Shown: positions 33,886 to 42,762 of the stretch, piece after piece
How the letters are laid out: every line of letters begins with the position of its first letter
Position numbering within the stretch: the stretch's first letter is position 1
From: Candidatus Hecatella orcuttiae
Lineage (GTDB): Archaea > Thermoproteota > Bathyarchaeia > Hecatellales > Hecatellaceae
DNA length: 64,000 bases
Direction of reading: 5' to 3'
Assembly: GCA_002011035.2 (NCBI GenBank)
Contig: MTLY02000001.1
Location: 251,342-315,341, forward strand
The notes under the pieces: generated by a model
The model's input: only the letters and a program-made list of their open reading frames with translations
Databases searched by the model: none
What the model was told of the DNA's origin: nothing
Program-made: the position numbers and the translations under genes

Positions 33886-35868
33886 TCAGAAAATCCTTTT
33901 ACCTGTTTCTTCGCCTACTTTTAACCCAGGTCTTCGAGCTGTCAGCATCTCTTGAAATTCTTTTGAACTCAGAATTTTCAGGAAAGCTTGAACTGCAGGC
34001 TTGTTAAGCCTGTCTAACCTTATGGCGAAGTCGTAGTTTTCATCCTTTAGATGAACGTAGTCTAGACCGTTCAGGCGGGCCACAGTCTCTATGGCCAATC
34101 CCACGTCGGCTTTTCCGTGCAGGATGGCCGTCGCTAGAGCTGAGTGGGATTTGACTTCGAAGGTGTATCCCTTAATTTTACGGATTAAGTCTTCAAAATC
34201 AACCCGCTTTTTCTTCGCTACTTCCTTTATATAAAAATCCAGCAGAATTCTGGTTCCGGAGCCTGTGTTCCTGTTCACCAAGGTTACATCCTCTCTCCAA
34301 AGGTCTTCTAGGCTACGGATCCCTTTCGGGTTTCTCCTTGCCACCACCAGTCCCTGCCTTCGGATGTAACCCCTCACCAAGGCTGCTTTCCCTTCAAGGC
34401 CGAATTTTTTCATAAACGACACATTGTAGTCTCCGGTTTCTCCATTCAGCAGGTGGATGCCTGCCATGTCAACTTCACCCCTCCTAAGGGCGGACAGGCC
34501 TCCACTAGAGCCGAGGTTGATTATCTTGAGTTTAAAGCTGGGATTTTGCTGAAGGAACAACTCAGCGGCCACATCCAAGCCTAAGCAGTGGCTTCCCCCT
34601 ATCACCAAGTCCGCAGGCTTAAACTGGGATCCGAAAATCCTAACCTGAACGCTTTCCCCCTCCTCTAGGAAAACTCTTCCCTCAGGAATTTCAATAAAGC
34701 CGTCAGCCTCGGCTAAAGTGGATATGGCCCCTGAACCCCCGACGGTGGGGAAAACGATGAACGCTTCCCCCGCCTGAATTATGTGCACTGGCAGAAAGTT
34801 CCTCCTCCCGGGGGTAGAGAAGATTCTTTCCCCCGCCTTGGCTTCAAGGACTTTCCCCTCAACCCACGGGCTTAAGCCGGCCATCTGTCTGAGAACAGGT
34901 TGGACGAGTATGTTGAAAATCATCAGCGCCGAGGTGGGATAGCCCGGCAGCCCAAAGATAGGCTTACCTTGGATCAAGGCAATGATAGTTGGCTTTCCCG
35001 GCTTCACCAACACCCCGTGGACCAGTATGCCGGGTTTTCCAAGGCTGTCCAAGATTCTGTAGAGAATGTCTCCTGCGCCAGCTGAGGTTCCTCCGGAAAC
35101 TAGGACGACGTCGCTTGTTTCAAGCGCCAGCTGGATCCGCTTCTTCAAGGCTTGGGCTTCATCGCCAACTACCCCTAGGAAGCGGGGTTCACAGCCGCAT
35201 TCCAGAACGGATGCGGAGAGGGTGTAATTGTTGATGTCATAGATTTTACCGTAAGGTAAAGGTTGACCTATAGGGGTAATCTCGTTGCCTGTGGAAACCA
35301 CGGCGACCACAGGTTTTCTGTAACATTTTACCTCCGAGATGCCTAAGGCTGCCAGAACCCCTATTTCTACGGGAGTTAAAACCGTCGACTTTCTCAGCAC
35401 AAGCTCCCCAGCCATCATGTCGGAGCCGGCTGCCATAATGTTCTCCCCGGTGGTAACAGGCCTGTAGACTTCGAGGGAATCGCCCGCGGATGACGTATAC
35501 TCCACCATGACAACAGCGTTCGCCCCCGGCGGCAGAGGCGCTCCTGTAGCGATTTCCACCGCCTCCCCTTTCTGCAAGGTGAAGGGGGGCTCTTCTCCAG
35601 CTTGGAGCCGTCCCACTATTTTGAGCCTCACAGCTTTGTCCTCTTCAGCGTTGTAGGTGTCCTCCGCCTTGACAGCGTAGCCGTCCATGGCAGCCCTGTC
35701 AAAAGGTGGAATATCTAAGGGGGCTTCCACATCTTCTGCTGTAACCCTCCCCAAGGCCTCCGTCAACTTTACTGTCTCAACTCCCACTGGTTTCGGTTCA
35801 AAGTGCTCTCGCAGTTTCCTACCTGCTTCCTCAAGGGAGAGGAGATCCCGGAAAATTTTTCTAGCCAT
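33886..35868 (-). CDS. moeA: MoeA molybdopterin molybdenumtransferase fused to a periplasmic-binding-like domain
   Basis: A 660-residue fusion. Residues about 1-405 are MoeA (PPFDRAAMDGYAVKAEDT, the MogA-like domain with VVLVSGGTSAGAGD, GLPGYPTSA), inserting molybdate or tungstate into molybdopterin. Residues about 425-650 form a PBP-like type II domain (VIGGSHCLGLDVAAELFL, NRNTGSGTRILLDFYI), as in archaeal MoeA/LysR-substrate fusions; it is probably an oxyanion sensor or metal-donor domain. No signal peptide, so cytoplasmic. Overlaps the end of the second moeA by eight bases. Confidence 0.93.
   Translation of the reverse strand: MARKIFRDLLSLEEAGRKLREHFEPKPVGVETVKLTEALGRVTAEDVEAPLDIPPFDRAAMDGYAVKAEDTYNAEEDKAVRLKIVGRLQAGEEPPFTLQKGEAVEIATGAPLPPGANAVVMVEYTSSAGDSLEVYRPVTTGENIMAAGSDMMAGELVLRKSTVLTPVEIGVLAALGISEVKCYRKPVVAVVSTGNEITPIGQPLPYGKIYDINNYTLSASVLECGCEPRFLGVVGDEAQALKKRIQLALETSDVVLVSGGTSAGAGDILYRILDSLGKPGILVHGVLVKPGKPTIIALIQGKPIFGLPGYPTSALMIFNILVQPVLRQMAGLSPWVEGKVLEAKAGERIFSTPGRRNFLPVHIIQAGEAFIVFPTVGGSGAISTLAEADGFIEIPEGRVFLEEGESVQVRIFGSQFKPADLVIGGSHCLGLDVAAELFLQQNPSFKLKIINLGSSGGLSALRRGEVDMAGIHLLNGETGDYNVSFMKKFGLEGKAALVRGYIRRQGLVVARRNPKGIRSLEDLWREDVTLVNRNTGSGTRILLDFYIKEVAKKKRVDFEDLIRKIKGYTFEVKSHSALATAILHGKADVGLAIETVARLNGLDYVHLKDENYDFAIRLDRLNKPAVQAFLKILSSKEFQEMLTARRPGLKVGEETGKRIF
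35657..35715. repeat. 59-bp near-identical block shared by the two moeA genes (copy 1)
   Basis: Matches 36924-36982 at 58 of 59 positions, including silent third positions, and encodes the PPFDRAAMDGYAVKAEDT region. Flanking DNA diverges quickly although the proteins remain homologous, which suggests local gene conversion. Confidence 0.8.
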
Positions 35869-37177
35869 AAGCTGGCTCCTCCAGACTTCTCAGCAAGGTA
35901 ACCTTCACGGTTTCCCCTTTTTCTATTCCTTCCTTTTCTTCAGGCACCACCACTAAGCCTTGGGCTTTAACCATGGAGGATATTATTCCAGCTCCTGTGA
36001 TTCTGATAGGTTCAGCCTCATAGCCTTCTCCCGTCTTTCTTAAAGCAACTCGGACAAAGTCTCTGACGCCGGGATGGGAAGGTACTCTCCTCGCCATCTT
36101 CGCCTCCACAGTGTAGCCGGATATTTCAGGCAGAGAAGTCCCCAGCATTTTCCCAATAATCCCCTGCACAAACAAGTAGAAGGTCACCATAGCGGCCACA
36201 GGATAGCCGGGTAAAAGCACCACAGGCTTTTCCCCCACAGCCGCCAAAGCAACAGGTTTGCCCGGGCGAATGGCCACTCCGTGAACAACAATACAGGAGT
36301 CGGGGAAAGACCTCAGAGCTTCGACCACTAGGTCCCTAGCCCCCACAGAGGTGCCGCCGGATAGTACGGTGAGGTCCGCTTTTCTCAGACCCTCCTCCAT
36401 CTTGGCCTTGATGGAGTTCAAGTCTTCGGAGGCTATGCCTAGGTCTAGAGGCGTGCACCCCAGTTCCGCTATCGCAGCCAACAGGAAATAACGGTTTGAA
36501 TCGAAGGTTTTTCCACTCTCAGCCGGCACTCCAGGCTCGACAAGTTCGTTGCCCGTGGAGGCCACAGCGACCACAGGCTTTTTGACCACTTTAACCTTCC
36601 CTTTTCCCAAAGCGGCTAGAAGAGCTAAGTCCTGAGGCTTCAAAGCTAAGCCCTTGGTTAGGACAACTTCCCCCTTCCGGACGTCCTCTCCAACCTTGGA
36701 AACATTCTGCCCCTGACTCACTGTTCGGTAAACTTCTAGGATGCCGGAATCATGGAGGTTGGTGTACTCTAACATGATAACCGCGTCAGCACCTTCAGGC
36801 AGGGGAGCTCCTGTCCAGACTCTCACCGCCTGCCCTTTTTTGACAATGAGCTCTGCCTTCCTTCCCACCTCCACTGTTCCAACCACGTCCAAAAGAACCG
36901 GGTTGGTGGCAGAAGCCCCTGAAGTGTCCTCCGCCTTGACGGCGTAGCCGTCCATGGCAGCCCTGTCAAAAGGTGGAATATCCACTTCAGCCGTGAGGTT
37001 TTGGGCTAAAACCCGCCCCGCAGCATCGGAAATCGGAACCTCCTCAGCATCGCGGACTTTAATTTGAACCGTCGTGAAGTATCGGTCTAGGGCTTCTGCC
37101 GCCTTCAAGGATTCAGCGAATCCTTTCAACTTAACATCTCGCATGTTTTCTGAGATAGGGGACATGACTTTATACAT
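35861..37177 (-). CDS. moeA: MoeA molybdopterin molybdenumtransferase, stand-alone copy
   Basis: A 438-residue MoeA with all four domains: PPFDRAAMDGYAVKAEDT, VWTGAPLPEGADAVIM, the MogA-like core TVLSGGTSVGARD, and LLPGYPVAAMVTF, then a C-terminal beta domain. It is transcribed first, followed by the fused copy. Paired archaeal MoeA proteins are thought to divide molybdenum and tungsten or different cofactor forms; which does which here is unknown. A TATA-like ATGTATATCC on the minus strand near 37217-37226 would drive the pair. Confidence 0.93.
   Translation of the reverse strand: MYKVMSPISENMRDVKLKGFAESLKAAEALDRYFTTVQIKVRDAEEVPISDAAGRVLAQNLTAEVDIPPFDRAAMDGYAVKAEDTSGASATNPVLLDVVGTVEVGRKAELIVKKGQAVRVWTGAPLPEGADAVIMLEYTNLHDSGILEVYRTVSQGQNVSKVGEDVRKGEVVLTKGLALKPQDLALLAALGKGKVKVVKKPVVAVASTGNELVEPGVPAESGKTFDSNRYFLLAAIAELGCTPLDLGIASEDLNSIKAKMEEGLRKADLTVLSGGTSVGARDLVVEALRSFPDSCIVVHGVAIRPGKPVALAAVGEKPVVLLPGYPVAAMVTFYLFVQGIIGKMLGTSLPEISGYTVEAKMARRVPSHPGVRDFVRVALRKTGEGYEAEPIRITGAGIISSMVKAQGLVVVPEEKEGIEKGETVKVTLLRSLEEPAYG
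36924..36982. repeat. 59-bp near-identical block shared by the two moeA genes (copy 2)
   Basis: Second member of the pair described at 35657-35715; the single difference is an A/G at the eighteenth base. Confidence 0.8.
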
Positions 37178-37275
37178 CCCTGTTTAAGATAGACTGAAAA
37201 ACACAGCCTCATAAGGATATACATTATGCCTAATGCGAAAGACCCGGAGAAAGACTTTGGAGACAACGTCTTAAG

Positions 37276-38463
37276 TTAAATTTTTCTGGCAAATTCTTCT
37301 CCGTACTCCAAGCATTTTCGGGTTTCTTCCTCGTCTGGAACCCATTTGACAGTCAAGCCGGGGGACAGTATCTCTATTCCCGCCTGCCGGAGGGCTTCTT
37401 CAATATGCCTCACCGCACCTCCACCCCACCCGTAGGAGCCAAAGGCGGCTGCAACTTTTTTCCTAGGCTTTAACCCCTTTAGGTCTTCGAGGAAGGATGC
37501 AAGAGTTGGGAGGATGCCGCTGTTGATGGTAGAGGAGCCTACTAGGAGGCCTTTAGCTTCAAGAAGCTCCCTAATCAGGGCTCCTCGGTCTGAGAGCGGC
37601 AGCCTGAACAGCCTTACTTCAACGCCTTCCCTGCGGATGCCTTCGACGATGGCTTTAGCCATCTTCTCCGTGCTGCCCCACATAGTATCGTAGACGACTA
37701 GGATTTTCTTTTCAGCCTCTCCCCGAGCCCAACAGAGGTAGGCTTCAAGGATCTTCGCTGGGTTGCTCCGCCAAATGACACCATGGCTTGGAGCTATCAT
37801 GGCGACACTCAGGTTTCGTTGCTGAAGTTCCTCTATTTTCTTTATCACCAAGGAGCTGAAAGGCCAGAGGATGTTGGCGTAATATTTAGCCGCCTCCTCC
37901 ATTAGAATGTTCTCATCCACCTCGTCGTCAAACCGCTTTGAGGTTGCCAGATGCTGGCCGAAGGCGTCGTTGGGCAAAAGCAGACCGTCTTTTCCTACAT
38001 AGGTGAACATGCTGTCAGGCCAGTGCAACATGGGAGCCTCTATGAAGCTTAGAGTCCTTTCGCCGAGGTTTATTTCGTCCCCGGTTTTTACCACCTGAAA
38101 ATTCCAGTCTCTGAAAAAATAGTGTTTAAGTAATCCCTCTTTACATCTGGCCGTGCCTACCACCTTTGCCTTCGGAGCGAACTTTAAAACTTCGGCTAGG
38201 GCTCCGGAATGGTCCGTCTCCACATGGTTGATGACGATGTAGTCAATTTTTTCGGGTTCCACTATCTCCCTGATTCTCTCCATCATTTCCCCTCCAAAAG
38301 GGGCGTAGACACAGTCCACCAAGACTATTTTTCCGTCCACAATGAGGTAGGCGTTGTAGGTTGTCCCCCGAGGTGTGGAGTAAGTGAAGCCGTGGAAGTT
38401 TCTGACGTTCCAGTCCACCGCACCGACCCAGTAAATGTTTTCTAGAACCTCAACCGGCTTCAT
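37276..38463 (-). CDS. fprA: flavodiiron protein (FprA-type O2/NO reductase)
   Basis: A 395-residue two-domain protein. The N-terminal metallo-beta-lactamase-like domain has the diiron ligands HVETDHSG, MLHWPDSM, LLPNDAFG and APSHGVIW; the C-terminal flavodoxin domain begins LVVYDTMWGSTEKMAKAI. Methanogen homologues reduce oxygen with F420H2; the cofE gene makes that donor plausible here. ATG 38463 is chosen because MKPVEVLENIYWVGAVDW is the family start; an upstream extension is open. It points to oxygen or nitric oxide defence in an anaerobe. Confidence 0.93.
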   Translation of the reverse strand: MKPVEVLENIYWVGAVDWNVRNFHGFTYSTPRGTTYNAYLIVDGKIVLVDCVYAPFGGEMMERIREIVEPEKIDYIVINHVETDHSGALAEVLKFAPKAKVVGTARCKEGLLKHYFFRDWNFQVVKTGDEINLGERTLSFIEAPMLHWPDSMFTYVGKDGLLLPNDAFGQHLATSKRFDDEVDENILMEEAAKYYANILWPFSSLVIKKIEELQQRNLSVAMIAPSHGVIWRSNPAKILEAYLCWARGEAEKKILVVYDTMWGSTEKMAKAIVEGIRREGVEVRLFRLPLSDRGALIRELLEAKGLLVGSSTINSGILPTLASFLEDLKGLKPRKKVAAAFGSYGWGGGAVRHIEEALRQAGIEILSPGLTVKWVPDEEETRKCLEYGEEFARKI

Positions 38464-38556
38464 AAAGGACCGCCTGATTTCAGAGAATGTTATCTTAGCT
38501 CCGATAAGAGTTTTCCTCTCCCCCACCTTTCAGCCTACTGCGGAGTGAAGTGATTA

Positions 38557-38567
38557 GCTTAAATAGG
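38557..38567 (+). promoter_or_regulatory. TATA box of the NYN-domain gene
   Basis: GCTTAAATAGG lies about 29 bases before the ATG at 38591, so the message is probably leaderless. Confidence 0.5.
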
Positions 38568-38590
38568 CGGCTTCGGAAAACTATAAAATC

Positions 38591-39220
38591 ATGGCCCAGT
38601 ATGGGTTTACTCCCCCTGCCGCATTCAGGCCTGTGATGGTTTTCATCGACGGAGGCTATGTGCGGGAGATTTTCAGGGAAAAATTCGGCCATGATAGCAT
38701 AGACTTTCATAGATTGGTCACCATCATGAACGAATATCCTTTTCGAGGAAAAAGCATTCAAGGAGAACTGCTGAGAGCCTACTACTACGACGCCATAGTC
38801 GAGCAGACGGAAGACCCCCATCTGTTCAGCAGACAGCAGGCTTACTTTGACAATATTGAAAAGTCTCCCGACATCCAAGTTAGGCTGGGAAGACTGATTC
38901 GAACCCATGCGGGTTACAGGCAGAAAGGCGTGGATGTGCTACTGGCCATTGATATGCTGAGCATGGCCTTCCAAAACCGCTACGAAATCGCCATTTTTCT
39001 GGGCGGAGACGACGACTTTGTAGACCTCATCGACGCCGTTAAAAATTCAGCCGGCAAGAGAGTTTTCGGCTTCTACTACCCTCACCGAATATCTAGACGG
39101 CTCTTCAATTCCTTTGACCAAAGATTCGAATTGGATGAAAACATTTTAAACAGCATTAAAAAACAGGGAGACCACTCTGCACCAGGAACAGACAAAAAAG
39201 GCGGGAACGCTAGGTTTTAG
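38591..39220 (+). CDS. NYN-domain (PIN-like, LabA/DUF88) protein
   Basis: A 209-residue protein with conserved acidic motifs of the NYN nuclease fold: VMVFIDGGYVREIF near the N-terminus, KGVDVLLAIDMLSMAF in the middle and LGGDDDFVDLIDAVK. These Asp residues form the metal site in PIN-like ribonucleases, so an RNA-processing role is likely; targets are unknown. The C-terminal 20 residues are polar and probably disordered. It stands alone on the plus strand, convergent with htpX. Confidence 0.85.
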   Translation: MAQYGFTPPAAFRPVMVFIDGGYVREIFREKFGHDSIDFHRLVTIMNEYPFRGKSIQGELLRAYYYDAIVEQTEDPHLFSRQQAYFDNIEKSPDIQVRLGRLIRTHAGYRQKGVDVLLAIDMLSMAFQNRYEIAIFLGGDDDFVDLIDAVKNSAGKRVFGFYYPHRISRRLFNSFDQRFELDENILNSIKKQGDHSAPGTDKKGGNARF

Positions 39221-39228
39221 GGTCGAGT

Positions 39229-40206
39229 TCACCGCAGTTCTTGAAGAGCCTTAAGCCTTTTCACAATGTTTGGGTGGGTTGAGAAGATCTCCGCAAACCG
39301 GTCAGCCCAAGTAAGCCTCCGGGAGAGAATTTCGTTTACAAGCTGCTGATCCGATGCATATCGAGAATAATGGGAAAGTTCGACGACGTCTCTAGAAGCT
39401 CTGACAGGGTCGGCTATGAAGAGGGATTTGAAGCTGCTCAGGCTGCCTATTTCCCGCCCCTGATACCGCCTCATCCTCCCTGAGAAGCGAACGATCTTAG
39501 CCAAGCCTTCGGACAGTTTACGGGCGCCGTCCTCCACAATGCTGACACTGGTTCTGTCCGCGTAATACTCTCGGTATCGGCTTAAACCCAAGACGAAGAG
39601 AGAGAGAATCCAGTAGATGGCGAGGCAGGCGATGCCGATGAGGAAGGGCGCCGCTGCACCTTGCCCTCTTCTAGCTCCGTAGCCGCCGAACCAAGTGGAG
39701 AGCATGAGGGAATAGCCTAGGAAATAGAATATAGCCGGCAGAACGGAGACGAACATCATAATCTGCACATCTCGATGTTTGAGATGGCCTAACTCATGCC
39801 CTATCACGGCCTCCACCTCTTCCTCTTCCAAGTTCTTGAGCAGCCCCTCCGTTACCGCCACCCTGCTCCCTGTCAAGGGGGAACCGTAGGCAAAGGCATT
39901 GGGAATTGGAAGGCGGGCAATCATCAGCTTAGGCGTCGCTAGGTTTAGCTTCCGGCTTAGCCTTTCCACCATTCCATAGAGGCGACCGTGCTCCGACCTT
40001 GAAGCTTCCTTAGCCTTGTACATGGCCTCTATGAGTTTAGGGGCGAAAAGCCACTGGATGATGTTGAAGATGACCACGATGGGCATCAGAACCAAGAGAC
40101 TGAGACTGCCGGTAAGAGTCAGAATGGCTGCGAAGAAAAGGGTGGAAGCTCCGATGATGAAAGCCAGCGTGCCGTACATGGAGAGGCGAAGCTTCAAAAG
40201 ACTCAT
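39229..40206 (-). CDS. htpX: HtpX-type membrane zinc metalloprotease
   Basis: M48-family protease for membrane-protein quality control. Two N-terminal helices (about residues 10-50), the zinc motif VIGHELGHLKHRD, further helices around residues 150-200 (PAIFYFLGYSL, IACLAIYWILSLFVLG), and the third-ligand region SRYREYYADRTS. ATG 40206 is preferred over ATG 40224 because GAGAGGG precedes it and the TATA box at 40241-40250 would place the transcript start near 40221. Confidence 0.92.
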   Translation of the reverse strand: MSLLKLRLSMYGTLAFIIGASTLFFAAILTLTGSLSLLVLMPIVVIFNIIQWLFAPKLIEAMYKAKEASRSEHGRLYGMVERLSRKLNLATPKLMIARLPIPNAFAYGSPLTGSRVAVTEGLLKNLEEEEVEAVIGHELGHLKHRDVQIMMFVSVLPAIFYFLGYSLMLSTWFGGYGARRGQGAAAPFLIGIACLAIYWILSLFVLGLSRYREYYADRTSVSIVEDGARKLSEGLAKIVRFSGRMRRYQGREIGSLSSFKSLFIADPVRASRDVVELSHYSRYASDQQLVNEILSRRLTWADRFAEIFSTHPNIVKRLKALQELR

Positions 40207-40272
40207 AGGGATACCCTCTCTCATTGAGAGAAGAAAAAGAGGTTTATAACTTTAACGTTGACACATTAAACC

Positions 40273-40313
40273 GCATTCAGTTAGCTGAATGCTCTTGGGG
40301 AAAGCTATTTAAG
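40273..40313 (+). promoter_or_regulatory. perfect inverted repeat and TATA box upstream of the dehydrogenase cluster
   Basis: GCATTCAG-TTAG-CTGAATGC at 40273-40292 is a perfect 8-bp inverted repeat. Thirteen bases later CTATTTAAG (40305-40313) is a TATA box for the gene at 40381. The repeat is placed where an archaeal activator or repressor would bind; the htpX promoter is on its other side. Confidence 0.5.
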
Positions 40314-40380
40314 CAGACTTTGAAAAATACTGCTAACTCTTCCACCTCTAGTAATTGCCGAGAAGCGGAGAAGACCTCTG

Positions 40381-41976
40381 ATGCAGGGAGAACGGTATTC
40401 CCCCCGTATTCAAGAACACCCCATTCTCAGCTTTGAAAGGGGGAGGAAAATAAAGTTCTTCTTCGACGGCCGGGAGATCGAAGCCTACGAAGGGGAAACC
40501 ATTACGGCGGCCCTCTACGCGGCGGGGATAAGACAGCTCACCGAGAGCCTGAAATACAGGCGGCCTCGAGGGTTCTTCTGCGCCATAGGAAAATGCTCCA
40601 GCTGCCTAGCTCAAGTTGACGGTGTATCCAACGTCAAAACCTGCGTAACCTTGGTTAAGGAAGGCATGGATGTCAGATCCCAGAAAAGAAAATTTTCTCT
40701 CCTAGGCTCCTTGGTTTCAGCCGCCTTGAAGCGCGGCCTGTTTCCATCCGTCGGAGGCCATTACAAGAAGCTTGTGGGCGGCCCGCTTGTCTGGCCTCTG
40801 GCCCGGAGAGCCATAAAAGCCATGGCGGGATTCGGGGAATTCCCCGAACCTAACCCGACGCTGGGGAAGTTTCTTCCCAGCGAAACATGGGAAGGAGACT
40901 TGGTGGTGATAGGCGGCGGCCCCGCGGGTATTTCAGCGGCCCTCTACGGAGCTAAGCTGGGTTTGAAGGTGGCGTTGGTGGATGAAAACAGCCGCCTAGG
41001 GGGGCAACTGGTCAAGCAGACCCATCGCTTTTTCGGCTCTAAGGAATATTATGCTGGAACTAGGGGATTTGAGATTGGGAGAATTCTGGAAAAAGAAGCC
41101 GCCAGCTACAGTAACATCACCGTCTTGCTAGACACCACCGTCTTCGGCTTTTACCCCGGCAACATCTTGGGCGCAGTTCAGAAGATAGATTTCTGCAAGG
41201 AGAAGATGGTCAAGCTTAGAGCTAAAAGAATGGTCTTCGCCACCGGAGCCTACGAGAGAACTTTGATCTTCGAGAACAACGACCTGCCAGGGGTTATGGG
41301 AGCCGGAGGCGTTCAAACATTGATGAATGTTCAAGGGATAAGACCTGGGAAAAACGGCCTCATCATCGGAGCCGGCAATGTGGGCCTTATCCTCGCCTAT
41401 CAACTGCTCCAAGCAGGGGTGAGGGTGGAGGCTGTTATTGAGGCCATGCCAGGGGTAGGCGGATATTTCGTCCACGCAGCCAAGATTAGGAGAGCTGGGG
41501 TTCCCATTCTCACCTCGCACACGATCCTGAAGGCATTGGGGAAGGGAAGCGTAGAAGGCGCTGTGGTGGCCAAGCTTGACGACAAGTGGAATCCCCTTCC
41601 CGGCAGCGAGAAAGAACTAGAATGCGACTTTATCTGTGTGGCCGTGGGGTTGCATCCCAGCTTTGAACTCCCCTACCAAGCGGGTTGTCAGCTGAAGTAC
41701 GTGCCTGAGCTGGGGGGAATGGTTCCCGTCCACGACCAATGGATGGAAACCTCGGTTCCCGGGATCTACATCGCTGGAGACACTTCAGGCATTGAAGAGG
41801 CCAGCACCGCCATTCTAGGGGGGAGAATAGCCGGCCTCTCCGCCGGCTTATCCTTGGTTAAAGACCGAGAAGCGGAAAAGTTGCGATCGGAATTCGTGAA
41901 AGCCCTAGAAGAGTTCAGGGACAATCCTCTAAGCGCAAAAATCAGGGAAGGAAAGAAAAAGGCTCAACCGAGGTGA
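40381..41976 (+). CDS. FAD/NAD-binding dehydrogenase subunit with N-terminal [2Fe-2S] domain (sarcosine oxidase / proline dehydrogenase alpha-like)
   Basis: A 531-residue protein. Residues about 20-105 form a [2Fe-2S] ferredoxin-like domain with CAIGKCSSC and a fourth Cys at VKTCVT. A pyridine-nucleotide-disulfide oxidoreductase domain follows, with FAD site VVIGGGPAGISAALYGA, NAD site LIIGAGNVGLILAYQL and FAD-closing IYIAGDTSG. This is the layout of sarcosine oxidase alpha, HcnA/B fusions and the alpha subunit of dye-linked proline dehydrogenases. First gene of a four-gene operon; it probably passes electrons from the DAO subunit to NAD or a carrier. Confidence 0.87.
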   Translation: MQGERYSPRIQEHPILSFERGRKIKFFFDGREIEAYEGETITAALYAAGIRQLTESLKYRRPRGFFCAIGKCSSCLAQVDGVSNVKTCVTLVKEGMDVRSQKRKFSLLGSLVSAALKRGLFPSVGGHYKKLVGGPLVWPLARRAIKAMAGFGEFPEPNPTLGKFLPSETWEGDLVVIGGGPAGISAALYGAKLGLKVALVDENSRLGGQLVKQTHRFFGSKEYYAGTRGFEIGRILEKEAASYSNITVLLDTTVFGFYPGNILGAVQKIDFCKEKMVKLRAKRMVFATGAYERTLIFENNDLPGVMGAGGVQTLMNVQGIRPGKNGLIIGAGNVGLILAYQLLQAGVRVEAVIEAMPGVGGYFVHAAKIRRAGVPILTSHTILKALGKGSVEGAVVAKLDDKWNPLPGSEKELECDFICVAVGLHPSFELPYQAGCQLKYVPELGGMVPVHDQWMETSVPGIYIAGDTSGIEEASTAILGGRIAGLSAGLSLVKDREAEKLRSEFVKALEEFRDNPLSAKIREGKKKAQPR

Positions 41977-41982
41977 AGTAGG

Positions 41983-42468
41983 GTGGAGAAGCGTCTGAGG
42001 CAGGGCTTCATCACCTCAGAGGACCTGAAAAACCTGCCCGACAAGGAGCGGTTGAAGAAGGGCTGGGTTGCCGTGATCGAATGTCCTCAAAACATTCCCT
42101 GCGACGCCTGTATCTACGCGTGTAAAACCCAAGCTTTGGAGATGAAGACGGTGGCAGACCTACCTGTGATAAACTACGATAAATGCATAGGATGCTTCCA
42201 GTGCATGCACGCCTGCCCAGGCGTAGCCATCTTCATGGTGCGCCTAACCGATGACGGAAAAGGCATGGTCAGTCTACCCTACGAGTTCACCGACCTCCCT
42301 AAAGCGGGGGAAACCGTGGACCTCCTCAACCGGTTAGGAGAGAAGCTGGGTCCAGCTAGGGTGATTAGAACCTTCAGCATGGGTAAGGACGCCGCCAAGT
42401 CAAGTTACGTCACCGTGGAAACTGCGCCTGAACTGATATGGGATGCAAGGTTCATTCGAAGAAGGTGA
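41983..42468 (+). CDS. two-cluster [4Fe-4S] ferredoxin subunit
   Basis: A 161-residue protein with cysteine clusters CPQNIPCDACIYACKTQ and KCIGCFQCMHACPG, enough ligands for two [4Fe-4S] clusters. It begins at GTG six bases after the alpha subunit gene and so probably relays electrons inside the same complex. Homologous small Fe-S proteins occur beside archaeal amine and proline dehydrogenases. Confidence 0.85.
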   Translation: MEKRLRQGFITSEDLKNLPDKERLKKGWVAVIECPQNIPCDACIYACKTQALEMKTVADLPVINYDKCIGCFQCMHACPGVAIFMVRLTDDGKGMVSLPYEFTDLPKAGETVDLLNRLGEKLGPARVIRTFSMGKDAAKSSYVTVETAPELIWDARFIRRR

Positions 42469-42474
42469 AAACAG

Positions 42475-42762
42475 GTGGGAAAAGGAAAGGAGATAGTTTG
42501 TTTCTGCGAGGACGTATCCAAGGAAGAAATCGTGAAAGCCATCAAAATGGGCTTCAAGGACTTGGAAACCTTGAAAAGGTTCACAGGCATCAGCACTGGG
42601 CCCTGCCAAGGGAAATCATGCCTTTTCCAAGTCATGAGAATTCTAGCCCAAATGGAAGGCAAAAAAATGGAGGAAATGGCGACCACGACCATCAGGCCGC
42701 CGGCAAGGCCTATCCTCATAGGCGCGCTGGCCGAGGGGGAAACCCGTGCTGGAGAAGGCTGA
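42475..42762 (+). CDS. BFD-like [2Fe-2S] protein
   Basis: A 95-residue protein with VCFCEDVSKEEIV and GPCQGKSC, the C-x-C ... C-x4-C pattern of BFD-type [2Fe-2S] domains found in NirB, NasB and proline dehydrogenase complexes. GTG start; the 3' end overlaps the next gene by 17 bases. Residues after about 70 are low in conserved features. Confidence 0.84.
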   Translation: MGKGKEIVCFCEDVSKEEIVKAIKMGFKDLETLKRFTGISTGPCQGKSCLFQVMRILAQMEGKKMEEMATTTIRPPARPILIGALAEGETRAGEG

